64,000 nucleotides of DNA. Origin: Candidatus Rokuibacteriota bacterium (GTDB lineage Bacteria; Methylomirabilota; Methylomirabilia; Rokubacteriales; CSP1-6). Shown here piece after piece: positions 29,449-37,280 of this stretch. The DNA is taken from contig QHRU01000038.1 of the NCBI GenBank assembly GCA_003220225.1, positions 39,722-103,721 of the forward strand, read 5' to 3'. Each line of letters starts with the position of its first letter. Position 1 is the stretch's first letter. A model generated the notes under the pieces. It was not told where the DNA came from. It saw only the letters and a list, made by a program, of their open reading frames with translations, and made no database searches. The translations under genes were made by a program, and so were the position numbers.

Positions 29449-29522
29449 GTGCGAGCCGCAGCCCGCATCAGGAGCCGCAGCCGTAGGCGAGGCGACGCTG
29501 TGAGAAGCGAGGCGAGTCTGTG
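29449..29522 (+). repeat. Intergenic start-codon-bearing repeat, copy at trpS-scpA
   Basis: A 74-nt element beginning 6 nt after the trpS stop and ending in the GTG used as scpA start codon. It is about 93 percent identical to 17413-17480 apart from a 6-nt insertion. It has the same internal pair of related blocks (GGCGACGCTGTGA, GGCGAGTCTGTGA). Confidence 0.75.
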
Positions 29523-30278
29523 ACTGACACCGAGCTCAGGCTTCGCGTCGGCACCTTCGAAGGCCCGTTCGACCTGCTGCTTCATCTCTGCCGCACCAAC
29601 GAGATCGACCTCGCCGCGCTGCCCGTGCGCCCGATCACCGACCAGTACCTGGCGCACCTGGAGGCGATGGAATTCCGTGACCTCGAGATGGCGGGCGCGT
29701 ATCTCGTGATGGCGGCCACCCTCATCTATCTGAAGTCCAAGCTGCTCGTCCCGCCCGACGAGAGCGAGGAGCAGCTCGACGACGAGGGCCTGCTGCTCAA
29801 GCAGGAGCTGGAGGACCGCCTGCGTGAGTACGCGCGCGTGAAGATGGAAGGCGCCTGGCTCGCCGCCCGCGAGGCGGAGATGGCGCTCATCTGGGGCCGG
29901 CCCGGGGCCGCGCTGCCCAGCGTCGAGGACCTTCCGCTCGAGGACCTGAGCGTGGACTGGCTCGCGCGGATGCTGAGCAAGCTCATCGAGGAGCAGCGGC
30001 GCAACCGGCCGCGGGAGATCGAGCCCAACCCGCCGTCCGTGCTGGAGCGCATGACCGAGATCCTCTCGGTGCTGCGCGACACGTGGTCGCTCCTGTTCAG
30101 CTCGCTCACGGGCGGCGAGCGCAAACGCTCGGAGATCGTGGTGACGCTGCTCGCGGTGCTGGAGCTGGTGCGCCAGGGCCGCATCAAGACGCAGCAGACG
30201 GAGCTGTTCGGGGAGATCGTCATCGAACGTCAGGCCGCGCGGGCCGACGGGGAGGCGCCGAGTGCCCAAGCCGATTGA
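29520..30278 (+). CDS. scpA: Segregation and condensation protein A
   Basis: Kleisin subunit of the SMC-ScpAB condensin complex. The 252-residue protein begins VGTFEGPFDLLLHLCRTNEID (N-terminal SMC-binding domain). It continues YLVMAATLIYLKSKLLVP (about 63-80) and ends in a winged-helix domain with KRSEIVVTLLAVLELVRQG. The start GTG lies at the very end of an intergenic repeat. It overlaps scpB by 17 nt. Confidence 0.94.
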   Translation: MTDTELRLRVGTFEGPFDLLLHLCRTNEIDLAALPVRPITDQYLAHLEAMEFRDLEMAGAYLVMAATLIYLKSKLLVPPDESEEQLDDEGLLLKQELEDRLREYARVKMEGAWLAAREAEMALIWGRPGAALPSVEDLPLEDLSVDWLARMLSKLIEEQRRNRPREIEPNPPSVLERMTEILSVLRDTWSLLFSSLTGGERKRSEIVVTLLAVLELVRQGRIKTQQTELFGEIVIERQAARADGEAPSAQAD

Positions 30279-30873
30279 CGTGGTGGAAGCCCTGCTGTTC
30301 GCGTCAGACGCGCCGCTCGAGGCGGAGCGCATCCGCGACGTCCTGGACCTCGAGAACGTCGCGGCCGCCCGCGCGCTGGTCGGCGAGCTGGTCGCGCGCT
30401 ACGAGGCGGAGGAGCGCGGGCTGGCGATCATGGAGGTCGGCGGCGGCTGGCGGATGGTCACGCGGCCCGAGCTGGCGCCCTGGCTGGTGCGGCTGGCGCG
30501 CGCGCGGACGCGCGTGCGGCTCTCGCGGCCGGCGCTGGAGACGCTGGCCATCGTCGCCTACAAGCAGCCGGTGTCGCGTCCCGAGATCGACGCCGTGCGC
30601 GGGGTGAACTCGGAGGCCACGCTCGACAATCTGCTGGAGCGGCGGCTGATCCGCATCGCGGGGCGCAAGGAGGCGCCGGGCCGGCCGTTCGTGTACGAGA
30701 CGACGCGCGAGTTCCTCGTCGCCTTTGGCCTGCGTGACCCCGGCGACCTGCCGAAGATCGAGGGCGAGCTCGTGATCCCCGAGCTCGCGGCGGAGGCGGC
30801 GACGGCCGATGGCGAAGCTCAGGCTCAACAAGATCCTGGCGCAGGCGGGGCTCAGCAGCCGGCGGGGAGCTGA
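30262..30873 (+). CDS. scpB: Segregation and condensation protein B
   Basis: Winged-helix partner of ScpA, binding it as a dimer. The 203-residue protein has DVVEALLFASDAPLEAERI at the N-terminus, LSRPALETLAIVAYKQPVSR (about 87-106), IDAVRGVNSEATLDNLLERR and PFVYETTREFLVAFGL, all classic ScpB segments. The C-terminal ~25 residues are alanine/glutamine-rich and lie in the 65-nt overlap with rluB, so this tail is probably variable. Confidence 0.93.
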   Translation: MPKPIDVVEALLFASDAPLEAERIRDVLDLENVAAARALVGELVARYEAEERGLAIMEVGGGWRMVTRPELAPWLVRLARARTRVRLSRPALETLAIVAYKQPVSRPEIDAVRGVNSEATLDNLLERRLIRIAGRKEAPGRPFVYETTREFLVAFGLRDPGDLPKIEGELVIPELAAEAATADGEAQAQQDPGAGGAQQPAGS

Positions 30874-31549
30874 CCGGCTCATCGCCGACGGCCGCGTCGC
30901 CATCAACGGCGCCGTGTCCCGCGAGCTCGGCACGCTGGCCGATCCCGAGCGCGACGTCGTCACCGTCGACGGCCGTCCGCTGCCGCGCGCGGAGACCAAG
31001 CAGTACCTCGTCCTGCACAAGCCCGCCGGGTACGTGACTTCGGTCAAGGATCCGCGCGGTCGCCCAGTCGTCGCCGACCTCGTCAGCGACGTCGACGCGC
31101 GGCTCTATCCCGTCGGCCGCCTCGACTGGGACGTCGAAGGCGCGCTGCTGATGACCAACGACGGCGCGCTGACCCACCGGCTGCTCCATCCGCGCTACGG
31201 CCTGCCGCGGGTATACGAGGCGGACGTCGAGGGCCGCGTGGCGCCGGGCGCGCTCGAGCGCTGGCGGCGCGGCGTCGTGCTGGACGACGGGCCGGCGCGG
31301 CCGCTGGAGGTCGAGCTGCTGCACGGCGGCCGTGACGGGACGCTCGTGCGTCTGACGTTCGCCGAGGGCCGCAAGCACGAGGTCAAGCGCTACTGCGCGG
31401 CCCTGGGACATCGCGTGCGGCGGCTGCGCCGGGTGGCCTTCGGGCCGGTGCGGCTCGGCGACCTGCCGCGCGGCCGCTACCGGCGGCTCACGCCGCGCGA
31501 GGTTTCGGCGCTGCGGGCGGCCGCCGAAGGGACGTCCCCGGCCCGTTAA
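30809..31549 (+). CDS. rluB: Pseudouridine synthase, RluB/RsuA family
   Basis: Modifies uridine in 23S (RluB) or 16S (RsuA) rRNA. The 246-residue protein has an N-terminal S4 domain (KLRLNKILAQAGLSSRRGAD, DGRVAINGAV), KPAGYVTSVKDPRGRPVV and the catalytic aspartate in GRLDWDVEGALLMTNDGAL (about 107-125). KHEVKRYCAALGHRVRRL follows. The neighbouring scpB favours RluB, as this pair is widely conserved. It overlaps scpB by 65 nt and is the last gene of the trpS run. Confidence 0.9.
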   Translation: MAKLRLNKILAQAGLSSRRGADRLIADGRVAINGAVSRELGTLADPERDVVTVDGRPLPRAETKQYLVLHKPAGYVTSVKDPRGRPVVADLVSDVDARLYPVGRLDWDVEGALLMTNDGALTHRLLHPRYGLPRVYEADVEGRVAPGALERWRRGVVLDDGPARPLEVELLHGGRDGTLVRLTFAEGRKHEVKRYCAALGHRVRRLRRVAFGPVRLGDLPRGRYRRLTPREVSALRAAAEGTSPAR

Positions 31550-31550
31550 C

Positions 31551-31579
31551 TTGCCCACCCGGGAGCGTTGGCCTATAAT
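31551..31579 (+). promoter_or_regulatory. pheA promoter
   Basis: TTGCCC (31551-31556), a 17-nt spacer and a perfect TATAAT (31574-31579) lie directly after the rluB stop. A start near 31586 would give a leader of about 30 nt before ATG 31618, with GGCAGG near 31605-31610 as ribosome site. The leader is too short for an attenuator. This is the best sigma-70-type promoter in the window and would drive the aromatic supraoperon. Confidence 0.75.
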
Positions 31580-31617
31580 CCCGCTATTCTCGAGCGTACT
31601 CGTGGGCAGGTGTTCCT

Positions 31618-32694
31618 ATGGACCTGGCCGACTGGCGGTCCAGGATCAACGATCTCGACAACCAAATCCTCAACCTCCTCAACCAACGCGCCGAGGCCGC
31701 CCTTCAGATCGGCCACCTCAAACGACGGCAGGGGACGCCGTCGTATGTTCCGGAGCGGGAAGCTGAGATCTTGAGGTCGTTGTCCGCGCAGAACCGCGGA
31801 CCGCTCACCGCCGACAACCTGGCCGCGATCTGGCGCGAAATTCTGTCCGCGTCCCGGGCGCTCGAGGGGCCCCTGACCGTCGCGTACTTCGGGCCGCAGG
31901 CGACCTTCACCCACCAGGCGGCCATCACGCACTTCGGCGCCGCCGTGCACTTCCGCCCCGTGCGCACGATCGTGGACGTCTTCGACGAGGTCGAGCGTGG
32001 GCGCGCCGCCTTCGGCGTGGTCCCGGTGGAGAACACCACCGAGGGCGCGGTCAATGTCACGCTCGACCGCCTGACCGATTCCGAGGCGACGATCTGCGGC
32101 GAGCTCTATCTCGAGATCGCGCAGTATCTGTTGTCGCGGGCCTCGGACCTCTCCGAGGTCAAGCGCGTGCTCTCACACCCCCAGGGGCTCGCGCAGTGCC
32201 GCGCCTGGCTGTCCGCCAACCTCCCCGGGGTGGCGACCGAGGAGACGACGTCCACCGCGGCGGCCGCCGAGATGGCGGCCAGCGACCCGAGCGTGGCGGC
32301 CATCGCGTCCGAGCTGGCCGGCACCCTCTACGGCGTGCCGACGCTGCGCCCGCACATCGAGGACAACCGCCACAACGCGACGCGCTTCCTCGTCATCGGC
32401 TCGGCGGCAGGAGGCCGGCCGGGGAGCGGGCCCAGCGGCCACGACAAGACGTCGCTCCTGTTCGCGATGAAGAACGAGCCGGGAGCGCTCTACCGCATCC
32501 TCGAGCCGTTCGTGCGGGCGGGCCTGAACCTGAGCAAGATCGAGTCGCGTCCGGCCAAGAGCCGGGCCTGGGAATACGTGATCTTCGTGGACTTCGAGGG
32601 CCATCGCGAGACGCCGGCGGTGGCCGCCGCGCTGCGGGAAATCGGTGAGCGGACGCTCTACCTGAGGGTCCTGGGCTCGTACCCCGCGGCATAA
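31618..32694 (+). CDS. pheA: Bifunctional chorismate mutase / prephenate dehydratase (P-protein)
   Basis: Converts chorismate through prephenate to phenylpyruvate, the branch to phenylalanine. The 358-residue protein has an AroQ chorismate mutase domain (about 1-85, with WRSRINDLDNQILNLLNQRA), a prephenate dehydratase domain (about 88-265, starting VAYFGPQATFTHQAA and containing the HNATRFLVIG catalytic threonine block) and a C-terminal ACT domain (about 275-355) with the ESRP motif, which in relatives binds phenylalanine for feedback inhibition. It is the first gene of pheA-hisC-tyrA-aroA-cmk-rpsA. Confidence 0.96.
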   Translation: MDLADWRSRINDLDNQILNLLNQRAEAALQIGHLKRRQGTPSYVPEREAEILRSLSAQNRGPLTADNLAAIWREILSASRALEGPLTVAYFGPQATFTHQAAITHFGAAVHFRPVRTIVDVFDEVERGRAAFGVVPVENTTEGAVNVTLDRLTDSEATICGELYLEIAQYLLSRASDLSEVKRVLSHPQGLAQCRAWLSANLPGVATEETTSTAAAAEMAASDPSVAAIASELAGTLYGVPTLRPHIEDNRHNATRFLVIGSAAGGRPGSGPSGHDKTSLLFAMKNEPGALYRILEPFVRAGLNLSKIESRPAKSRAWEYVIFVDFEGHRETPAVAAALREIGERTLYLRVLGSYPAA

Positions 32695-32703
32695 GGAGAC
32701 GGC

Positions 32704-33816
32704 ATGCACACGCAGTGGGAGTCGCTCGCCAACACGCACATCCTCGGCATCGCGCCCTACGAGCCCGGCAAGCCGATCGAGGAGACCGAGCGCGAATACG
32801 GCGTCCACGACGCGATCAAGCTCGCGTCCAACGAGAACCCGCTCGCGCCCTCCGAGCGCGTGCAGCGGGCGATCGCCGCGCAGCTCGCCCATCTGAACCG
32901 CTACCCCGACGGCAGCGGCTTCTACCTGCGCCAGGCGCTGGCCAAGAAGCACGGCTTCACGCATGACCAGATCGTCCTCGGCAACGGCAGCAACGAGCTG
33001 ATCGAGCTGGCGGTGCGCACGTTCCTCAAGCCGGGCGACGAGGCGATCGTCCCGCACCCGTCGTTCGTCGTCTACCCGATGATCGTGCAGGCGGCGGGCG
33101 GCATCCGCGTGATGGTGATGCTGCGCGAGCACCGGCTGGACCTCGAGGCGATGGCGCGTGCGATCACGCCCATGACGAAGATGGTGTTCGTGGCCAATCC
33201 CAACAACCCCACGGCCACCATCGTCACCGCCGACGAGGTCGAGGCCTTCATGGCGCGCGTGCCCGAGCGCACGATCGTCATCTTCGACGAGGCCTACATC
33301 GAGTTCGCGATGGGCCCCGACTTCCCGGACGCGCTGAACTACATCCGGCAGGGTCGCAAGGTCATCGTCCTCCGCACCTTCTCGAAGGCGGCCAGCCTGG
33401 CCGGCCTGCGCGTGGGGTACGGCATCGCCGACGCCGACGCGATCTCGCTGATGAACCGCATCCGCCAGCCTTTCAACGTGAACTCGCTCGCCCAGGCGGC
33501 CGGCCTCGCCGCGCTGGAGGACGACAACCACGTGCTGGAGTGCGTGCGGATGATCGAGGCGGGCCGCCACTTCCTCTACGACGAGTTCAAGGCCCTCGGC
33601 ATCCGCTACGTGCCCTCGCGCGCCAACTTCATCCTCGTCGACGTCGGCCGCAGCGCCTCCGACATCTACCAGCGGCTCCTGAAGGAGGGCGTGATCGTGC
33701 GCCCGATGACGCCGTTCGGCATGGAGTCCGCGCTGCGCGTCACCGTGGGCACGCCCCAGGAGAACGGCCGGCTCGTGAAGGCGCTCAAGACGGTGCTGGG
33801 GAAGGCGCCCGCGTGA
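32704..33816 (+). CDS. hisC: Histidinol-phosphate/aromatic aminotransferase
   Basis: PLP-dependent class I/II aminotransferase of 370 residues. It shows IKLASNENPLAPSERV, NRYPDGSGFYLRQALA, NPNNPTATIVT (about 163-173), FDEAYIEF with the PLP-contacting aspartate, and the lysine in TFSKAASLAGLRVGYG (about 227-242). Belongs to the HisC family. Located between pheA and tyrA, it probably also transaminates phenylpyruvate and 4-hydroxyphenylpyruvate, as in the Pseudomonas supraoperon; dual use is an inference. A good AAGGAG ribosome site precedes ATG 32704. It overlaps tyrA by 4 nt. Confidence 0.93.
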   Translation: MHTQWESLANTHILGIAPYEPGKPIEETEREYGVHDAIKLASNENPLAPSERVQRAIAAQLAHLNRYPDGSGFYLRQALAKKHGFTHDQIVLGNGSNELIELAVRTFLKPGDEAIVPHPSFVVYPMIVQAAGGIRVMVMLREHRLDLEAMARAITPMTKMVFVANPNNPTATIVTADEVEAFMARVPERTIVIFDEAYIEFAMGPDFPDALNYIRQGRKVIVLRTFSKAASLAGLRVGYGIADADAISLMNRIRQPFNVNSLAQAAGLAALEDDNHVLECVRMIEAGRHFLYDEFKALGIRYVPSRANFILVDVGRSASDIYQRLLKEGVIVRPMTPFGMESALRVTVGTPQENGRLVKALKTVLGKAPA

Positions 33817-34661
33817 TCGGCCGGCTGGCCGTCGTCGGCGTCGGGCTCCTGGGCGGCTCGGTCGCCCTGGCCGCGCGCGCGGGTGGGGTGGCGCGCGAGA
33901 TCGTCGGCGTGGGCCGGGACCGGCGGCGGCTGGAAGGGCCGCTGCGCGCGGGCGTGGTGGATCGCATCGCCACCGACGTCGAGGCGGGCGTGGACGGCGC
34001 CGACTGCGTCGTGCTCGCGGCCACCGTGCTCGCGAACGAGCGCCTGCTGGAATCGATCTGGGGCCGCGTGCCCGCCGGAGCCCTCGTCACCGATGTCGGC
34101 TCCACCAAGCGCGGCATCGTGGCCGTCGCCGAGCGGCTGGGCTCCGGACGCCCGCTCGCGTTCCTCGGCAGCCATCCCATGGCCGGCTCGGAGAAGAGCG
34201 GCTGGCAGGTCGCGCGGGGCGACCTCTTCCGCGGTGCCACCGTCATCGTGACGCCGACCGACGCCACGGAGCCGCGCGCGATCAAGGGGGTCACCGCGCT
34301 GTGGGAGGCGCTCGGCGCCCGCGTCAGCGCGCTCGATCCCGAGACGCACGACCGCACGGTCGCCGCCATCAGCCACCTGCCGCACGTGGCGGCGTGGGCG
34401 CTGGTCGACGCCGTCGGGCGCTTCGAGCCCGGCGCGCTCGCGTTCGCCGCGCGCGGCTTCCGGGACACCACGCGGATCGCCGCCTCCGATCCCCCGATGT
34501 GGCGCGACGTCCTGCTCGCCAACGCCGACGCGGTGCGCGCGAGCCTCGGCGCCTTCCGCGCGGCGCTCGACGAGCTCGAGCGGCTCCTCGCGGCCGGCGA
34601 CGCCGCGGGTATCGAGGAGCTGCTGGCGCGGTTGAAGGCGACGCGGGAGGGGCTCGCGTGA
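33813..34661 (+). CDS. tyrA: Prephenate (or arogenate) dehydrogenase
   Basis: Oxidative decarboxylation of prephenate or arogenate toward tyrosine. From GTG 33813 the protein has 282 residues: Rossmann motif VVGVGLLGGSVALAAR (about 6-21), DVGSTKRGIV, LGSHPMAGSEKSGW (about 119-132, containing the catalytic-histidine HPMAG motif) and ISHLPHVAAWALV. The cofactor-binding loop GVGRDRRRLEG has arginines after the second strand, which may favour NADP. No ACT domain is fused. It overlaps hisC and aroA by 4 nt on each side. Confidence 0.94.
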   Translation: MIGRLAVVGVGLLGGSVALAARAGGVAREIVGVGRDRRRLEGPLRAGVVDRIATDVEAGVDGADCVVLAATVLANERLLESIWGRVPAGALVTDVGSTKRGIVAVAERLGSGRPLAFLGSHPMAGSEKSGWQVARGDLFRGATVIVTPTDATEPRAIKGVTALWEALGARVSALDPETHDRTVAAISHLPHVAAWALVDAVGRFEPGALAFAARGFRDTTRIAASDPPMWRDVLLANADAVRASLGAFRAALDELERLLAAGDAAGIEELLARLKATREGLA

Positions 34662-35980
34662 ACTTCCGCGTGCGTCCCGTCCGGCGGCTGGCGGGCGAGT
34701 GCGAGGTGCCGGGCGACAAGTCCATCTCGCACCGCGCGGCGTTGCTCGGCGCCCTGGCCGACGGGCTCACCGAGGTGCAGGGCTACCTCGAGGCGGAGGA
34801 CTGCCTGCGCACGCTCACCGCCATCCAGATGATGGGCGTGGAGGTCACGAGGAAGGGCCCCGGCCACTACCGGATCGCGGGGGCGGGTCTCGGTGGCCTG
34901 GTCGAGCCGGCGGACGTCGTGGACTGCGGCAACTCCGGCACGACGGTGCGGCTGCTGATCGGCGTGCTCGCGGGCCAGCCGTTCTGGACGCTGCTCACCG
35001 GCGACGAGTCGCTCCGCCGGCGGCCGATGAAGCGCGTCGCCGAGCCGCTCACGCTGATGGGCGCGACGATCGTGGGCCGCTCCGACGGTGGGCGCCTTCC
35101 GCTGGCCGTCCGCGGCGCCGCGCTGCCGCGTGCGATCGCGTACGACACCCCCGTCGCCTCGGCGCAGGTGAAGTCGGCCATCCTGCTCGCCGGGCTGCGC
35201 GCGGACGGCCCGGTGACGGTGCGCGAGCCCGCGCCCTCGCGCGACCACAGCGAGGTGATGCTGCGCGCGTTCGGCGCGCGGCTGGAGCGGCCCGATACGC
35301 GGACGGTCACGCTGCATCCCGGCCCGCTGAGCGGCGCCGCCGTGCAGGTACCGGGCGACATCTCGTCGGCGGCGTTTCTGCTGGTGGCCGGCCTGATCGT
35401 CCCAGACGCCCGCGTGACCGTGCGCCGCGTGGGCGTGAACCCCACACGGACCGGCCTGCTCGACGTGCTGGCCGCGATGCGGGCGCCGGTCACCACGGCC
35501 CTGCAGGGCGGCCCGGGTGAGCCGACCGGCGAGCCCATGGCCGCGCTCACGGTGACGCCCGCGCCGTTGCTCGCGACCACCGTCGCCGGGCCGCTGATCC
35601 CGCGGCTCATCGACGAGGTGCCCGCGCTCGCCGTGCTCGCCGCCACCGCGCGCGGCACGACCGAGATCCGTGACGCGGCCGAGCTGCGCGTGAAGGAGTC
35701 GGACCGCATCGCCGCCCTCGCGCGCGAGCTGGCGAAGATGGGTGTGGGCGTCGAGGAGCGCGCGGATGGTATGGCGATCCCCGGAGGGCAGCGCTTCCGC
35801 GGAGCCCGCGTGACCTCGGGCGGCGACCATCGCATGGCGATGGCCCTGGCCGTGGCCGGGCTCACCGCCGAGGGCGAGACCGTCGTCGAGGACACGGCCT
35901 GCGTGCAGACGTCGTTCCCGACGTTCGTGGACACGCTGAATGCGCTCGCCGGGGGCCCGGCGATCACGGTGGAGCGCTGA
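34658..35980 (+). CDS. aroA: 3-phosphoshikimate 1-carboxyvinyltransferase (EPSP synthase)
   Basis: Sixth shikimate-pathway step, making EPSP from shikimate-3-phosphate and PEP. The 440-residue protein has PGDKSISHRAALLGALADG (about 18-36), DCGNSGTTVRLLIGVLAGQPF (substrate loop, about 88), SAQVKSAILLAGL, a C-terminal ELRVKESDRIAALA, and GDHRMAMALAVAGL. The GNSGTTVRL form resembles Bacillus-type rather than enterobacterial enzymes. GTG 34658 overlaps the tyrA stop, and the TGA shares one base with the cmk start. Confidence 0.95.
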   Translation: MNFRVRPVRRLAGECEVPGDKSISHRAALLGALADGLTEVQGYLEAEDCLRTLTAIQMMGVEVTRKGPGHYRIAGAGLGGLVEPADVVDCGNSGTTVRLLIGVLAGQPFWTLLTGDESLRRRPMKRVAEPLTLMGATIVGRSDGGRLPLAVRGAALPRAIAYDTPVASAQVKSAILLAGLRADGPVTVREPAPSRDHSEVMLRAFGARLERPDTRTVTLHPGPLSGAAVQVPGDISSAAFLLVAGLIVPDARVTVRRVGVNPTRTGLLDVLAAMRAPVTTALQGGPGEPTGEPMAALTVTPAPLLATTVAGPLIPRLIDEVPALAVLAATARGTTEIRDAAELRVKESDRIAALARELAKMGVGVEERADGMAIPGGQRFRGARVTSGGDHRMAMALAVAGLTAEGETVVEDTACVQTSFPTFVDTLNALAGGPAITVER

Positions 35981-37263
35981 TGGTTCCGCGCGGCCTCGTG
36001 GTGACCATCGACGGCCCCGCCGGGGCAGGCAAGACGACGGTGGCGCGGCGGCTCGCCGAGCGGCTCGGCTACGAGCTGATCCCGACGGGCGCCATGTACC
36101 GCGCGCTCGCGCTCAGCGTGCTGCGCGCCGGGATCTCGCTCGACGACACGGCCGCGCTGGCGCGGCACCTGGCGCCGCTCGACGTCACCATCGAGCACGG
36201 CCACGTGAAGCTGAACGGCGAGGACGTGACGCGCGAGATCCGCAGCCAGGCGGTGGCCGACGCGACCTCGACCCTCTCGATGCGCCGCGAGGTCCGCGAC
36301 AAGGTGACGCCGCTGCAGCGGCGCGCCGCCGAGCCCGGCGGTGTCGTGCTCGAGGGCCGGGACACGGGCACCATCGTGTGCCCGGACGCCGACGTGAAGT
36401 TCTTCCTGACCGCGACGCTCGAGAGCCGCGCGCGCCGGCGACACGCCGAGCTGGCCGAGCAGGGGGTGAGCGCCGACCTCGACACGATCCGCGACGAGGT
36501 CAAGGTGCGCGACCGCCAGGACACCACGCGGGTGCTGGCGCCCCTGGTCAAGGCCGCCGACGCCATCGAGATCGACACGAGCGATCTCTCGATCGACGAG
36601 GTCGTGGACCGCATGGCCGCCACCGTGGCGGCCCGGCGCGCGGCGGCGCCCCGCAGCGCGTTCTACAGCGTGTGCAGGGGCCTGGCGCTGGCGATCATGC
36701 GCGTGCTCTGGCGGGTCGAGGGGCGCGGCATGCAGCACGTGCCCCCGAGCGGTCCGGTGCTCCTGATCGCCAACCACTCGAGCGTGCTCGACCCGCCGTT
36801 CGTCGGCGGCGTGGCGCCGCGCCAGCTCACGTTCCTGGCGAAGGCCGAGCTGTTCGCGGTGCCCGGCTTCGGCCGGTTGATCCACGCGCTCAACGCGCGC
36901 CCGGTGCGGCGCGAGGGCGCCGACGCCACCGCGCTGCGCGTGGCCCTGCGCGCGCTCGAGCGCAACGGCGCCCTCCTCGTGTTCCCCGAAGGCACGCGGG
37001 GCGAGGAGGGGACGCTGCGGGCGCCGAAGCCCGGGGCGGCGCTGCTCGCCGTGCTCAGCGGGGCGCCCGTGGTGCCCGTCTACGTCCGCGGCAGCGGACG
37101 CGCCTGGCCGCGCGGGCGGCGGCTTCCGCGGCCTGCTAAGGTGGTGGTGACATTCGGGCCACCCCTGCGCTTCGAACGGCCAGCGGGCGCCGGTAAAAAG
37201 GAGTATTACGACTCCGTGAGCCGCGACATGATGGCGGCCATCGCTCGGCTGCAAAATCACTGA
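35980..37263 (+). CDS. cmk: Fused cytidylate kinase and 1-acylglycerol-3-phosphate acyltransferase
   Basis: A single 427-residue chain with two enzymes. Residues about 1-222 are cytidylate kinase: P-loop VTIDGPAGAGKTTVARRLAE, TGAMYRALAL, LEGRDTGTIVCPDADVKFFL and the lid region KVRDRQDTTR. Residues about 228-427 are a PlsC-type acyltransferase: NHSSVLDPPFVGG (HX4D), RREGADATALRVAL, FPEGTRGEEGTL and VVPVYVRG. The cmk gene normally precedes rpsA, as here; the acyltransferase half is the addition. No stop or frameshift separates the halves in the given sequence. The acyltransferase would work at the inner membrane. Confidence 0.94.
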   Translation: MVPRGLVVTIDGPAGAGKTTVARRLAERLGYELIPTGAMYRALALSVLRAGISLDDTAALARHLAPLDVTIEHGHVKLNGEDVTREIRSQAVADATSTLSMRREVRDKVTPLQRRAAEPGGVVLEGRDTGTIVCPDADVKFFLTATLESRARRRHAELAEQGVSADLDTIRDEVKVRDRQDTTRVLAPLVKAADAIEIDTSDLSIDEVVDRMAATVAARRAAAPRSAFYSVCRGLALAIMRVLWRVEGRGMQHVPPSGPVLLIANHSSVLDPPFVGGVAPRQLTFLAKAELFAVPGFGRLIHALNARPVRREGADATALRVALRALERNGALLVFPEGTRGEEGTLRAPKPGAALLAVLSGAPVVPVYVRGSGRAWPRGRRLPRPAKVVVTFGPPLRFERPAGAGKKEYYDSVSRDMMAAIARLQNH

Positions 37264-37280
37264 GGGGAGGACCTGGCGGC

